58,989 nucleotides of DNA from Vogesella oryzae (GCF_902829295.1 NZ_CADEPL010000058.1:1-58989); one strand, 5' to 3'; numbered from the stretch's first letter, positions 17,983 through 27,559 are shown. Notes: generated by a model not told the origin, from the sequence alone. Made by a program: numbers and translations.

Positions 17983-18121
17983 GAAGAACCAGACAGAAGC
18001 AATTCAAAACGGAACGGCATTGTACGAGAAAGGCAACCGGCCAAACCAAAGGGATTGGCCTGTCTGCATATGTCCAGTACCACTGGCAGCCAGACAAGCA
18101 GAACTGACATCATCGGGAGAG

Positions 18122-19387
18122 TTATCCTGCCGTGATTAGTTCATCCCAGTGTGTCGTCCAGCGCGAAGAGCGTTGTTCCTGTCGCATTGCCCAGCCCCGC
18201 TGTAGACCCTCGCTGGCTAACCGGATCGTTCCCCTGCCGTACTCGGCATTGACCCGATCCATTACTGCCATCACTTTGGCACGTCGCGAATCTGGTAACG
18301 GTGCAAACAAGTCGCGCTGCTCCAGACCCTGCGGCCCGATCTCCGTGAGGATGACCCCTGCCTTCTTGTAACTGTACCCGTCGCGATAGATGGCACGTAG
18401 CCCGGCTAGGGCTGCGCGGGAAATGACGGTACTGTCTGCCGAGGGATGAATCAGCGGGACAACGACCCAGCCGGTGTACTGTGTATCCCGCTCCCGAAAC
18501 GGGTTGGTGCGGATGCTCACACCCACCATGCGGGCTTCACTGTGTTGTTGCCGTAACTTCTCTGCGGCGCGGCAAGCGTGGTGGCTGATGGCACTAGCCA
18601 GTGTATCGACGTCCCCGACCAATTCCGCAAAGCTGCGGCTGGCAATAATCTGCTGCTTGTTGGGCGCCACGTCTTCCAGCGCCAGGCAGCTGATACCGTT
18701 GAGCTCTGCGACGGTACGCTCCACCACCACGTTGAAGCGCCGCTTGATGTCGCGGGGATCGGCCCGCTGTAGATCCAGGGCGGTATGGATCCCCATTGTC
18801 CCCAGCTTTTCTGCGATACGTCGCCCTATTCCCCAGACATCACCGACCTCGATACGGGCCATGAGTTTGTCTTGCCACTCAGGGGTTAGCCAGTCCCAAC
18901 TGAACACGCCTTCAGCCTTGGGAAACTTCTTGCCGACATGGTTGGCAAGCTTGGCGAGGGTTTTGGTGGCGCCAATGCCAACACAGGTCGGAATACCCAC
19001 CCGTTGCAGCACATCGGCCCGCAGTCGTGTCGCGTAGTCTTTAAGGTTCGGGATGCCATCCAGCGTGATGAAGGATTCATCGACGCTATAGACCTCCTGC
19101 TCGATACCCCACTCACCAATCACCTGCATCATGCGCCGGGACATATCGCCATACAGTGCATAGTTGCTGGAGAACACCGCGACACCATGGCGCTTGCACA
19201 GCTCCCGAATCTCGAAGTACGGCACAAAGCCCTTGATGCCCAGGGCTTTGGCTTCCGCTGAACGAGCAACGACGCAGCCATCGTTATTGCTGAGGACGAC
19301 AATCGGACGACAAATCAGGTCAGGTCGGAAGGCACGCTCGCAGCTGGCGTAGAAGCTGTTGCCGTCCACCAGGGCAAATAACGGCAT
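18122..19387 (-). CDS. umuC: DNA polymerase V catalytic subunit UmuC
   Basis: 421-residue Y-family polymerase for translesion synthesis. It starts [20 protein letters not shown], has the catalytic YSVDESF block, the helix-hairpin-helix segment [20 protein letters not shown] and a C-terminal UmuC domain. The ATG at 19,387 overlaps the umuD stop (TAATG), so the two are translated together; the frame is open 17 codons further up but without reason to start there. Element-borne umuDC raises mutation under DNA stress and is common on plasmids and integrative elements. Confidence 0.95.
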   Translation of the reverse strand: MPLFALVDGNSFYASCERAFRPDLICRPIVVLSNNDGCVVARSAEAKALGIKGFVPYFEIRELCKRHGVAVFSSNYALYGDMSRRMMQVIGEWGIEQEVYSVDESFITLDGIPNLKDYATRLRADVLQRVGIPTCVGIGATKTLAKLANHVGKKFPKAEGVFSWDWLTPEWQDKLMARIEVGDVWGIGRRIAEKLGTMGIHTALDLQRADPRDIKRRFNVVVERTVAELNGISCLALEDVAPNKQQIIASRSFAELVGDVDTLASAISHHACRAAEKLRQQHSEARMVGVSIRTNPFRERDTQYTGWVVVPLIHPSADSTVISRAALAGLRAIYRDGYSYKKAGVILTEIGPQGLEQRDLFAPLPDSRRAKVMAVMDRVNAEYGRGTIRLASEGLQRGWAMRQEQRSSRWTTHWDELITAG

Positions 19388-19827
19388 TAGCGACTCGCTT
19401 GCTTGAACTGCTTCACACAGCCGGTCACCACACCCCACACCTGCAGCTCCTGGCCATCGTGCAATTCGATGGCGTTATAGGCCTTATTCTCGGGAATCAG
19501 GGCGATACGGGTGCCGCGCTTGTGAAGCCGCTTCACGGTAAAGTCTCCGTCCACAATCGCCAGCACGATGTCGCCATGTGCCGGCGTAAGGCCACGATCC
19601 ACCACCAGGATGTCGCCGCTGGCAATGCCGGCGCCAAGCATGGAGTCTCCAGTCACCCGTACCATGAAGGTCGCAGGCGGATCAGCAATCAACAGTGCAT
19701 TCAGGTCCAGCACCGACTCAAGATAGTCATCGGCCGGCGATGGAAACCCTGCCGGGACGCGCGAAGTAAACACGGGAATCGCCAGCTTGGGCGGACTGGC
19801 ATCGGGACAGAAAAAGGCGGTAATCAT
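19387..19827 (-). CDS. umuD: UmuD, self-cleaving subunit of DNA polymerase V
   Basis: 146-residue S24 peptidase-like protein. Cleavage site A26-G27 (VPAGFPSP), catalytic S62 in GDSMLGAGI and K99 in DFTVKRL are all present, at the positions expected from E. coli UmuD. RecA-induced self-cleavage makes UmuD', which joins UmuC. AGGAG precedes the ATG, and a palindrome at 19,844-19,859 lies in the shared promoter region with the divergent SRAP gene. Confidence 0.95.
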   Translation of the reverse strand: MITAFFCPDASPPKLAIPVFTSRVPAGFPSPADDYLESVLDLNALLIADPPATFMVRVTGDSMLGAGIASGDILVVDRGLTPAHGDIVLAIVDGDFTVKRLHKRGTRIALIPENKAYNAIELHDGQELQVWGVVTGCVKQFKQASR

Positions 19828-19843
19828 GCTGGGCTCCTGCAGT

Positions 19844-19859
19844 TACATTTGATTATGTA
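19844..19859. promoter_or_regulatory. Palindrome between umuD and the SRAP gene, candidate SOS operator
   Basis: TACAT-TTGATT-ATGTA is a perfect 5+5 inverted repeat 17 bp upstream of umuD and 50 bp upstream of the divergent SRAP gene. It has the size of a LexA box but not the usual CTGT-N8-ACAG sequence. The position fits joint SOS control; the binding protein is unknown. Confidence 0.45.
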
Positions 19860-19908
19860 CGAATTCAAATGCAACACCAAGAATCCTGTGACAACTTATA
19901 CTGGCCGC

Positions 19909-20553
19909 ATGTGCATCAACTTCACTCCACCCACGCGGCAACAACTCGAAGATCACTTCAAGGTGTCAGCGGCTGAATTCGAGTGGAAAGCGGAGACGTG
20001 GCAGGACTATCTGGCCCCCGCCATCATCGATACGGGTGACGGCCCGTTTGCCTTCATGGCGAGCTATGGTTTTGTGCCGAAAGGTCACCTGCCAGCAGGC
20101 AAACGCCTGACCACGATGAACGCCAGGGCGGAAACCATCGGCCAACTGCCAACCTACAAGCGAGCGTGGCAGCAGTCACAGCTGTGCCTGATTCCGATGC
20201 AGGCGTTCTATGAACCGTGCTACGAAACGGGGAAGGCCGTGCGGACACGTATTGGGCTTGTGTCAGGCGAACCATTTGCAGTTGCCGGGATGTGGCGGGG
20301 TTGGCAGGAACATGATGGCTCCACGAGTTACAGCTTCACCCAGATCACCATCAATGCGGATCAGCACCCGCTGATGCAGCGGATGCACAAGCCGGATGAC
20401 GAGAAGCGTAGCCTGGTCATCATCCCACCCGACCAGTACGACGCCTGGTTGAACTGCAAGAACCCAGAACAGGCCCGAAGTTGGATGGTGAATTACCCGG
20501 CGGAATTAATGACGGCATCCCCGGCTCCGCTTCCGCCAAGAAGTCGCACTTAA
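19909..20553 (+). CDS. yedK: SRAP/YedK-type abasic-site DNA-protein crosslinker
   Basis: 214-residue SRAP (HMCES/YedK) protein that shields abasic sites in single-stranded DNA by a covalent bond through its N-terminal cysteine. The key residues are present: C2, N71 in NARAE, E102 in FYEPC and H160 in QRMHKP. The start must be at 19,909 because Cys2 is catalytic; the frame is open far upstream but meaningless there. A TATACT box ends seven bases before the ATG, so the transcript may be leaderless. It is divergent from umuDC, so both probably respond to DNA damage. Confidence 0.92.
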   Translation: MCINFTPPTRQQLEDHFKVSAAEFEWKAETWQDYLAPAIIDTGDGPFAFMASYGFVPKGHLPAGKRLTTMNARAETIGQLPTYKRAWQQSQLCLIPMQAFYEPCYETGKAVRTRIGLVSGEPFAVAGMWRGWQEHDGSTSYSFTQITINADQHPLMQRMHKPDDEKRSLVIIPPDQYDAWLNCKNPEQARSWMVNYPAELMTASPAPLPPRSRT

Positions 20554-20784
20554 CTACGGCTTCTCGGCCAAAGCTGTCTTCCTCCCCATCAGCTCTGAGT
20601 GTCTGTTCAGGGCAACATACCGGGCATTTTCCTTGCACCGTAGCCGAAGGGCGGCTTTCTGACTTGGGGAACGCTCACTTTCGCCCCATTGCAGTCAATG
20701 GCCGGGACGATTGGCGCGCGCGAATGATTTACATGCCGATCGACTATGCTGAGTGTGTATACGGATTAGCAACTGACAACTAAG

Positions 20785-21537
20785 ATGCACGAGCATGAAC
20801 ATCCGTCTGTAATGCGAATGACAACTCTCAGCCCCGAAACCCGCGATATGCTTCACGCATTGACTTGGTACATGACGGCACGGAAGACCGCGCTGCGTGC
20901 AGCCTTGTCGTTTCGCACGCCACTCACCGAGATCGCGCTCACAGATATGCGCGTGCAGTACGGCACCTATTTCCAGAACCTGTTGTCGGCAACTGAGCTA
21001 ATGCGCGAACCGACGCCGCTGCCGCCAAAATCCTTCGAGACTGAGTTGTATGCGCGGTTCGTCTTCCCTGGGTTTCAGGATGGCAAGTCGAACTATGAAT
21101 ACATTAAGTACCTGAGGAACGCCATCATCCATCGCGGATACGACATTACATCCGCCGCACACGTGAACGGTGATTTCCTGATGCCCGTCGCGGAACCAAG
21201 CTTCCAAAACAATGCGACGAACCCAGCAAATATCAAGACGTTCCACGCCTTCGACAAATACGTATTGAACATCATCACGAAGTGTGAATCGGTGATCGGT
21301 GGCGTGATCTTTGACACATTGAACAACGCAGGAGTCTTCCAAGCGACCGTTGATCCGCAAGCCGCTATTGCGGAAATTCGCACCGCGGTTCAGAACTCGC
21401 ACGTGATGCCGGAATGGGCCAAAGCGATGTCGGCAGCTTCGGAACTCAAACCCGAGTGGTTCATCGATATAAACAATTCAATGAAGGACAGGCTGCGCGA
21501 AGCTCTTGCGCCGTGCGACGCATTGAATCCGGCATAA
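20785..21537 (+). CDS. HEPN-like protein with RX4H motif, unknown function
   Basis: 250-residue, mostly helical soluble protein. The segment YIKYLRNAIIHRGYDI holds R111-N-x3-H116, the RX4-6H signature of HEPN ribonucleases and of related non-catalytic four-helix proteins. I do not recognise the exact family. It stands alone on the plus strand between the SOS block and the RloC-like gene. Being inside a defence cargo it could be an RNase toxin, but no partner antitoxin is apparent. Confidence 0.6.
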   Translation: MHEHEHPSVMRMTTLSPETRDMLHALTWYMTARKTALRAALSFRTPLTEIALTDMRVQYGTYFQNLLSATELMREPTPLPPKSFETELYARFVFPGFQDGKSNYEYIKYLRNAIIHRGYDITSAAHVNGDFLMPVAEPSFQNNATNPANIKTFHAFDKYVLNIITKCESVIGGVIFDTLNNAGVFQATVDPQAAIAEIRTAVQNSHVMPEWAKAMSAASELKPEWFIDINNSMKDRLREALAPCDALNPA

Positions 21538-21950
21538 AGAGTCAATAACGAGCGACCGCAAGTGGCTGGAAGTGCTCATTGTGGTGTTCACCAATAAAGC
21601 TGCCGTTCGGTATTATCGTAACAATCTGAACGTCGGCTTTGTGGAATTTCCATTGAAATGGGGCAATCGGCCAAGAGTGGAAGTCGGGTAAATTACTTCA
21701 AAGCAGCCGTAGGCAAGAGATGCTCATAGGGTGGCAGTCGAGAGTACGGCCGGTACAATCCATATGTCATTGCACTTACCAAATATAGCCGCCATCTATT
21801 CACGCAACCATTTTTAGTGACTACTAGATGTCTCTATTGGTGAACCTTACAGGTTGATGCCACCACAAAAAATATGGTGCCACTGCAGCTTAAACAGAAT
21901 TAATGCCATCTACTTTAAGTTATACGCCTTAGCGTAAGGAGTTGAGATAA
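21538..21950. other. Intergenic region before the RloC-like gene
   Basis: No gene or RNA is seen. The last 130 bases are AT-rich and should hold the promoter of the downstream gene. Confidence 0.4.
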
Positions 21951-24119
21951 GTGATCACCGAAATACGCATGGATAAAGTCGCCAGCTACAAGCACACGAC
22001 GAGCCTTGTTACCGACAAAAAGATCAATTTGATCTACGGCCTAAACGGCGCGGGAAAATCAACAATATCTAATTTTCTTTACTCACCTGATGATCCAGAA
22101 TTCAGCTCTTGCAGTAAGACACTAACCCAAGCTACACCAGTTTTAGTCTACAACCAAAAATTCATAAGAGATAATTTTTTTGTCACTGACAACTTAAAAG
22201 GAATTTTCAGCCTCTCAAAAAACAACACAGAAGCTGAACAAAGAATTGCAGTAGAAACGAAAAAGCAAACGCAACTAGAGCAGACGCTTCAGTGCAAATA
22301 CAACGAAAAAGAACAAACAAACCAGACATTAATCACTCAGAAACAGCAAGCTACAGAAGAAGTCTGGAGTATCAAAAAAACATACACAGGTGGAGATCGA
22401 GTCCTTGAGTACTGTCTAAAAGGTCTAATGGGGAAAAAAGAAACACTGTTTGAGCATTTGATAAATATTACAAAACCAGCCCTCGAGCCGACAAGAAACA
22501 TACAAGCAATACGAAATGATGTGGATGCACTCAAAGGTGATGAGGCAAACTCTCAGGATCTATTGTCGGATATTAAATTCGAAGCGCATGATATCGAGTC
22601 TGATAAACTTTTCAGCACGTCTATACTTGGCAATGCTGACAGTGAGGTTGCGGCACTGATTGAGCAGATAGGAAATGCAGATTGGGTCAAACAAGGTATT
22701 GAATTCCTAACTAATGGTGTTGGTGAGACTGGGACACAATGTCCATTCTGCCAAGAGGCGACTATCACCCAAAAATTCGTTGAAAGCGTTAGATCGTATT
22801 TCGATGAAAACTATCAGGTGCAACTGGATGCGTTAACTACAATGCAGGAGAAGTACCAATTTGCTATTGAGTCTTTGCCTGGGGTTGCTGCATTTACAGA
22901 TCACCCATTCGCACAAGAGCATAAGAGCTCACTTTTGAGTAAGTACCATTTACTCGTCACGACCATGCAATCCAATTCCGGAAAAATAGGTGAAAAAATT
23001 AAAAGTCCAAAGGTTATTGTAACTTTGGCCGACACATCCAGTTTGGCAGAAGATTTTAATTCAGAAATTGCAGCCATCAACAAGATAACAAATGAATACA
23101 ATCAAAAATTGCAAAACCGCGAAGAATCACTGGAGAATCTAAAAGAAGAGTTTTGGCTGCTGATGCGGTGGCAATACGACCAAACAGTATCTCGGTTTGA
23201 AAAAGATCAGCAAGCTGCAAATCAGAAGCTTAAGGCCTTGAATGCTGAAATAGACAAAACAGACGCCGATCTTGCAAGAATTAAGGAACAGATAGCAGAG
23301 ATACAGAAGCAAACGGTGAACATTGACGAAGCGGTAGATTCAATCAATGCAGGCCTTGTAGATTTAGGCATAGCCGATTTCATTGTAAAAAAACACTCAG
23401 ACAGTCTCTATCGGGTAGTGCGTACAGGAGCGAATAATGACGCTTTTCACTCTCTCAGTGAAGGCGAGAAGATGATAATCAGTTTTTTGTATTTTTGCGA
23501 GCTTTGCAAAGGCAAATCAAGTATTGACGACACCCACACTCAGCGCATCGTAGTGATTGATGATCCAATTTCTAGTTTGTCACACGTTTTCGTCTTTAAC
23601 GTGGGGAGATTGATTCGTATGCTGTTCTTTAAAGATGATCGATTCTGCCAAGTGATTGTATTGACTCACAGCCTATATTTTTTTTACGAGCTGACCGAAA
23701 CCAATCACGACCGTAGAAAGGAAACTCAAAAACTTTTCAGGTTAATAAAGCGCCCCTCTGGCAGCGAAATTCAAGAAATGAAGTACGAGGAGATACAGAA
23801 TGACTACCAAGCATATTGGTCGGTCATCAACGACAACAACCAACCTCCAGCGCTTATCGCGAATTGCATGCGAAACATCATCGAGTATTTTTTCAATTTC
23901 GTACGTAAGAAAGACCTAAGCAATGTCTTTCAAATGCCTGAACTTCAAGATGCAAAATTCCAAGCATTTTGCCGATACATAAATAGGGAGTCCCACTCCC
24001 TTGGGCAAAACATTATTGACATGAAAGAATTTGACTACAAGACATTCAAAGATGGGTTGAGATTGATCTTCGAAAAAGCTGGATATCCAGACCATTACAA
24101 AGCCATGTCAAAGTGTTAG
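21951..24119 (+). CDS. AAA_13-type ATPase, RloC/PrrC-like anticodon nuclease candidate
   Basis: 722 residues with a GTG start and AAGGAG nine bases upstream. The N-terminus is an ABC-type Walker A (GLNGAGKS, 30-37). Long coiled coils flank a zinc hook C264-x2-C267 (QCPFCQE). A signature LSEGEK and Walker B IVVIDDPISSLSH follow. The C-terminal domain carries R641-x3-E645 in MRNIIEYFF and H682 in NRESHS, matching the Arg-x3-Glu...His triad of PrrC (R320, E324, H356). An ABC ATPase with zinc hook plus this triad is the build of RloC, which cuts tRNA anticodons upon DNA damage or phage attack. The fit of the triad is my reading, not a search result. The gene is clearly AT-richer than its neighbours. 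Confidence 0.75.
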   Translation: MITEIRMDKVASYKHTTSLVTDKKINLIYGLNGAGKSTISNFLYSPDDPEFSSCSKTLTQATPVLVYNQKFIRDNFFVTDNLKGIFSLSKNNTEAEQRIAVETKKQTQLEQTLQCKYNEKEQTNQTLITQKQQATEEVWSIKKTYTGGDRVLEYCLKGLMGKKETLFEHLINITKPALEPTRNIQAIRNDVDALKGDEANSQDLLSDIKFEAHDIESDKLFSTSILGNADSEVAALIEQIGNADWVKQGIEFLTNGVGETGTQCPFCQEATITQKFVESVRSYFDENYQVQLDALTTMQEKYQFAIESLPGVAAFTDHPFAQEHKSSLLSKYHLLVTTMQSNSGKIGEKIKSPKVIVTLADTSSLAEDFNSEIAAINKITNEYNQKLQNREESLENLKEEFWLLMRWQYDQTVSRFEKDQQAANQKLKALNAEIDKTDADLARIKEQIAEIQKQTVNIDEAVDSINAGLVDLGIADFIVKKHSDSLYRVVRTGANNDAFHSLSEGEKMIISFLYFCELCKGKSSIDDTHTQRIVVIDDPISSLSHVFVFNVGRLIRMLFFKDDRFCQVIVLTHSLYFFYELTETNHDRRKETQKLFRLIKRPSGSEIQEMKYEEIQNDYQAYWSVINDNNQPPALIANCMRNIIEYFFNFVRKKDLSNVFQMPELQDAKFQAFCRYINRESHSLGQNIIDMKEFDYKTFKDGLRLIFEKAGYPDHYKAMSKC

Positions 24120-24531
24120 CGGTACGACGCCCCCCTGCTACTGAAAACGGGGGGACGTCGGGTATTCATGGCGCTCGGCCACATAGTTCTGCAGTCGAGC
24201 GGTTCTGCACGAAAGCCGCGCAGGCCGCACATTTCCACGTTCCTGACAGTCTGCTTTTCAATGCTGACTAGTTCCACTTTGGATCGGGAGCTGCCCTAGA
24301 CAGCAATGGAAAGCGGACATCCGAGGCTAACCTGGCACCAGGGCAGCTGACAGCCCGATACCGGCCTCTCCATCCGATCTAGCTGAACGCCAGCTTTGGC
24401 CGACCTGCGGCCAGCCCCCTGGGTAAGTAGCCGCTCGTCGGCCTAAGCGGCCGTTGGCTGAAGTTTTAGCCAATGACTGCCACCAACCCAAAGCAGTCGG
24501 TGCCTTCATGAAAAAGCGGACATTAACGCAG
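24120..24531. other. Non-coding stretch with repeats beside the attC-bearing genes
   Basis: No gene is convincing. Downstream of the RloC-like gene GACGCCCCCC pairs imperfectly with GGGGGGACGTC (24,128-24,158), a possible terminator. A block AAGCGGACAT...GCTAACCTG occurs at 24,313-24,334 and again at 24,514-24,541, about 200 bp apart, as if an ORF-less cassette lay between. GTCGGCCTAAGCGGCCGTT at 24,437 has relatives at 27,498 and (inverted) 29,387. Confidence 0.5.
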
Positions 24532-24607
24532 AGCTAACCTGCGCTGCGAGACTTTATCGCGCAGCGTCCAGCGACCGAAGGAAGCGAGGTTGAGGGCCGT
24601 GTTAAAA
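24532..24607 (-). repeat. Degenerate integron attC site after the 202-aa gene
   Basis: Read on the minus strand it begins TTTTAAC one base after the gene's stop and ends GTTAGCT. It shares the central hairpin GGACGCTGCG-x-GATAAAG-x-CGCAGCG with the clear attC at 26,059-26,129. The outer cores deviate from RYYYAAC and GTTRRRY at single positions, so it may be inactive. Confidence 0.55.
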
Positions 24608-24608
24608 A

Positions 24609-25217
24609 TCATTTTTCAAGCTTGCCTTTGCAAAGGCGGACAAACTCTTCGTACTTTGGGACAAACAACGACGATTTTTCGTTGAGAACCTTAGCATCTT
24701 CGATAACTGATGCTGGTCTGGGTTGTCCCGTGGCCCTTTGTTGATCGGAGAAAACAGAGATCAGATCCCCGCTCCTGAGCGGTACTGTACGGCCGGCAAT
24801 TTCTTTGGCTAGTTCTGATGCCAGCGAATAGATGGCTTTCTTTTTTGCTTCCAATTCATCGTCAAGAAACTCTTTATCCACACTGTCCCACGTCTCCACA
24901 AATGAATATAGCGGAGCCACATTGGACTTTGAGAACGAGCCTCCGAAGTCATGCTCTTTGAAAAATCTGGTGGTCTGATTTGGCGGGAGCAAACCTGTAA
25001 ATGCACGAAAAAGCTCTTTGTCATGCATAGATGCGCTTTTTTCAGGGGCGACAAATCGGGTGCGTAGAGGGTCTTTCGCGAGTACGACACCCAACGCCGC
25101 AAGAAAAGCTAAAGCTGGTTCAAAGTCGGGTTGGTTGGCAAAGTAGCCTTTGAGAAACCAGGCCTCAGTTCCGACTAGAGCAGCCAAAGTAAAAAAGTCT
25201 TCGATAAATTTGCGCAT
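24609..25217 (-). CDS. Hypothetical cassette protein with N-terminal membrane segments
   Basis: 202 residues. Two hydrophobic stretches lie at the N-terminus (about 9-25 and 35-47), and the rest is a soluble helical domain rich in charged residues. I do not recognise the family. It begins 14 bases after the TTAGAA end of one attC and stops one base before another, so it has the layout of an integron gene cassette. No Shine-Dalgarno is seen, as is common in cassettes. Confidence 0.65.
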   Translation of the reverse strand: MRKFIEDFFTLAALVGTEAWFLKGYFANQPDFEPALAFLAALGVVLAKDPLRTRFVAPEKSASMHDKELFRAFTGLLPPNQTTRFFKEHDFGGSFSKSNVAPLYSFVETWDSVDKEFLDDELEAKKKAIYSLASELAKEIAGRTVPLRSGDLISVFSDQQRATGQPRPASVIEDAKVLNEKSSLFVPKYEEFVRLCKGKLEK

Positions 25218-25230
25218 GTGTCAGGTTGAT

Positions 25231-25289
25231 TTCTAACGTTCGAGCCAACCCCGACCGCGGATGCAAGGTTGGGGGGCGGGGGGTTAGGC
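25231..25289 (-). repeat. Integron attC site (59 bp)
   Basis: On the minus strand: GCCTAAC directly after the stop of the DUF4145 gene, inner arms CCCCAACC and GGTTGG around a short centre, and GTTAGAA at the far end. The 5' core fits RYYYAAC exactly and the 3' core fits GTTRRRY except its last base. The orientation matches the gene before it. Confidence 0.75.
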
Positions 25290-26033
25290 CTACTTTTTGC
25301 GGCGGTCGATTGCACGGTGTAGTTCTGCGGCCTTCTCAGGCAGCTCGTACAGCTGATCGAGTACGTGCTCCACGATCTCGATTGCGAGCTTCAGTTCGTC
25401 CGAGGATGGTCGAGCTAGCTCATGAACCGCCGAGTTTCCTAGGTAACGATGCTCATGCAGCGTCTGTGCGCTGGACTGAGTCAGCAGACCTTTCTCCTGG
25501 AGGCCAGCTATGCGACCTTCCAAATTGTCGCGTCGAACGACTTGCGTGCCGCCACCTTTTGCTGGTAGCTCGACCGGTCCGTCAGCTATGCCCTGCTGGG
25601 CACAAACGCCCTCTACTAAGGCTCGAAGCCCGGCGGCGCAAAGCGTTGGACTATCGTTATTGAAGCAGTCGATCAGTTCGGTGTAAATGCGACGCAGATT
25701 TGAAGGGACGTTGTGGTATGGCCGCGGGTTGATCGCATCCTTGTTTCTCAGCGGATAGACTCGCTCAGTGGTTCCGTCATCGTCGAAGTCTTGAGCCTCG
25801 GAGAACCAGCTTTGATGACGAAACGACACGGTCTCGCACCCTTGGCACTCGATGACCTGATATCGATCACTCCAATCGACGCTCCAACCTTCGCGCTCGT
25901 TGCTTTCCGATCCGGTCTTATCGAGAGAAACGGTTACCAAGTGGCGAGTGGAGCGCTTGCACTCGATGCAGTGGACCGAGACTATCTTGCCCTTGGTGCC
26001 GTTCTCAGTGGCCTTCTTTTCAGTTATCAACAT
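25290..26033 (-). CDS. DUF4145 domain protein with zinc ribbon (cassette gene)
   Basis: 247 residues. An N-terminal zinc ribbon is formed by CIEC and CQGC; the DUF4145 domain follows (RRIYTELIDCFNN, LCAAGLRALVEGVCAQQG, LGNSAVHEL). DUF4145 proteins are frequent in defence islands and next to restriction systems; their activity is unknown. GGGAGA precedes the ATG, which lies 26 bases after the TTAGGC end of the upstream attC. The stop touches the next attC. This is a complete, textbook cassette (25,284-26,064 between crossover points). Confidence 0.83.
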   Translation of the reverse strand: MLITEKKATENGTKGKIVSVHCIECKRSTRHLVTVSLDKTGSESNEREGWSVDWSDRYQVIECQGCETVSFRHQSWFSEAQDFDDDGTTERVYPLRNKDAINPRPYHNVPSNLRRIYTELIDCFNNDSPTLCAAGLRALVEGVCAQQGIADGPVELPAKGGGTQVVRRDNLEGRIAGLQEKGLLTQSSAQTLHEHRYLGNSAVHELARPSSDELKLAIEIVEHVLDQLYELPEKAAELHRAIDRRKK

Positions 26034-26058
26034 GACTCTCCCAAATGGCTTCCACTAG

Positions 26059-26129
26059 GCCTAACGTTTGAAATCACCGGACGCTGCGCGGCTTTATCAC
26101 GCAGCGTCCGGTGGGTTGATGGGTTGGGC
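26059..26129 (-). repeat. Integron attC site (71 bp), well preserved
   Basis: On the minus strand GCCCAAC...GTTAGGC, both cores matching the consensus RYYYAAC and GTTRRRY. Between them CACCGGACGCTGCG and CGCAGCGTCCGGTG form a perfect 14-bp stem. It lies 12 bases after the stop of the 330-aa gene. Confidence 0.85.
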
Positions 26130-26141
26130 GTCGCTGCGCCA

Positions 26142-27134
26142 TTAGTAGTCGTGATTTGGATCGAATCTATAGTGCTTCGCTATGTAGCTGTATGCCCGAT
26201 TGATTGCCTCAGTCAGGTCGGTCATTGTTGTCTCTAACTGCTTATCGAAAAGACCGAGGTTTATATCTCCTGCATGGACAAGAGCATTTCTTTGTTCGAC
26301 AAGCGCCTCTATTGAGTCGTATAGAGGCACTCGGCGACGCCGGTATGGTTTGCGTAAGGGGGCTGCTAAGTCCAACTTTGGATCAAGTAGCTTGAATGTC
26401 TCGGCAATTGCACTTGGGCGTTGGAACGAAAAGAACTCGGCTACAGAGCGCTCAACCTGAACAGAACCTATTGCCAGCTTTTCTAGGTCTGCATGGCTTA
26501 GCTTCGCGCGTTTTAATGCTGTCTCCCGTTGCTTCGAGTAGCGAAGACATACCGAAAAAGTGGCCCGGAAAAATTCTTCCCAGACCGCGATCATGTATGG
26601 GACGAGCAAATTGTTTGAAAGCAGCCTGGGGTTCATCTCGTCAATGAAACCGAACCCTGTCGAGGAATCGCGAGCTATAGGACCCTCAAGCTTGCGATTC
26701 ATAAGGTAGAACTTGGCTCTACCGAAATTATTGTGAAACCTCCACCTGGCCAAGTAGCAACCCGACGAGATGGGAGACGGTGGGGGTTCATCAGGACGCC
26801 AGTATCTATTGCGGCCTGCATCTGTTTCGAAGTGGCCGCCAAACAAATCCCGCAGGAGCTTTAATGTCCTATTTTGGTGGGTTAAATCCCAATAGCTGCG
26901 AGAAGCGGTTGATCGGGTCGTTACCTCTACCGGGCCTTTGGGAGTTTTGTAGATGTCTAGCTCAACTCCCGACCAGGATCGGTAGTCTGTTTCGTCGTAC
27001 CAAAAAAAACCCGCGACACGATTTGGTACTTTCAGGCCGTCGCTCGCTTGTTTGTAGCCCAGTAGATCGATGATCTCCCTGACCTGGGTAACCGTAGTTG
27101 AATGCTGAAGGACGGAAGTGGAGGTGTAACTCAT
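26142..27134 (-). CDS. HEPN-like protein with RX4H motif (cassette gene)
   Basis: 330 residues. The C-terminal helical domain contains IEALVEQRNALVHAGDI with R282-N-x3-H287, the RX4-6H signature of HEPN domains. The N-terminal part (WYDETDYRSWSGVELDIYK...) is an unfamiliar alpha/beta domain that may sense a ligand. It is followed at once by a good attC, so it is a cassette gene. It could be an RNase acting in defence; no partner is seen. Confidence 0.68.
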   Translation of the reverse strand: MSYTSTSVLQHSTTVTQVREIIDLLGYKQASDGLKVPNRVAGFFWYDETDYRSWSGVELDIYKTPKGPVEVTTRSTASRSYWDLTHQNRTLKLLRDLFGGHFETDAGRNRYWRPDEPPPSPISSGCYLARWRFHNNFGRAKFYLMNRKLEGPIARDSSTGFGFIDEMNPRLLSNNLLVPYMIAVWEEFFRATFSVCLRYSKQRETALKRAKLSHADLEKLAIGSVQVERSVAEFFSFQRPSAIAETFKLLDPKLDLAAPLRKPYRRRRVPLYDSIEALVEQRNALVHAGDINLGLFDKQLETTMTDLTEAINRAYSYIAKHYRFDPNHDY

Positions 27135-27559
27135 GTGCCAAGAACTCTAGACGCCCAGCCTTAAAATATAACGACCCTCGGTCAGTCATAACACTATTAA
27201 TTAAGCGTCGGATTATACCCTGCAAACCCGCGCCAATCCTTGATCTTGCCAGAGCTGCATCCGTACAATAACAGCCCAGACATCATAGGGCAGGATTGCC
27301 TACAGGAGCCGGGGCAGTCCATATAATTGAGGATTGTGCAAAGGGCAGGCTGACTGCTCAGAAGCTGGAATCGAATGTCTGCATCTAGATGCCATAACCC
27401 ACCGTCCGCAATTGGCCGATAGCAGTCATGCTAGCACAACAGCATGGTGACCGGTATGGCCGAACTGCCGTCGACTTGGCTGATGCACAGTAAGTTGGTC
27501 AGCCTAAGCAGACGTTCAGGTCCTAGGAATTAATGGTCGTAATGGCTCCTAATCCAGAC
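27135..27559. other. Leader region of the RX4H cassette gene
   Basis: No gene is seen. It contains GTCAGCCTAAGCAGACGTT at 27,498, a relative of the repeats at 24,437 and 29,387. It probably holds the promoter of the 330-aa gene. Confidence 0.4.
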
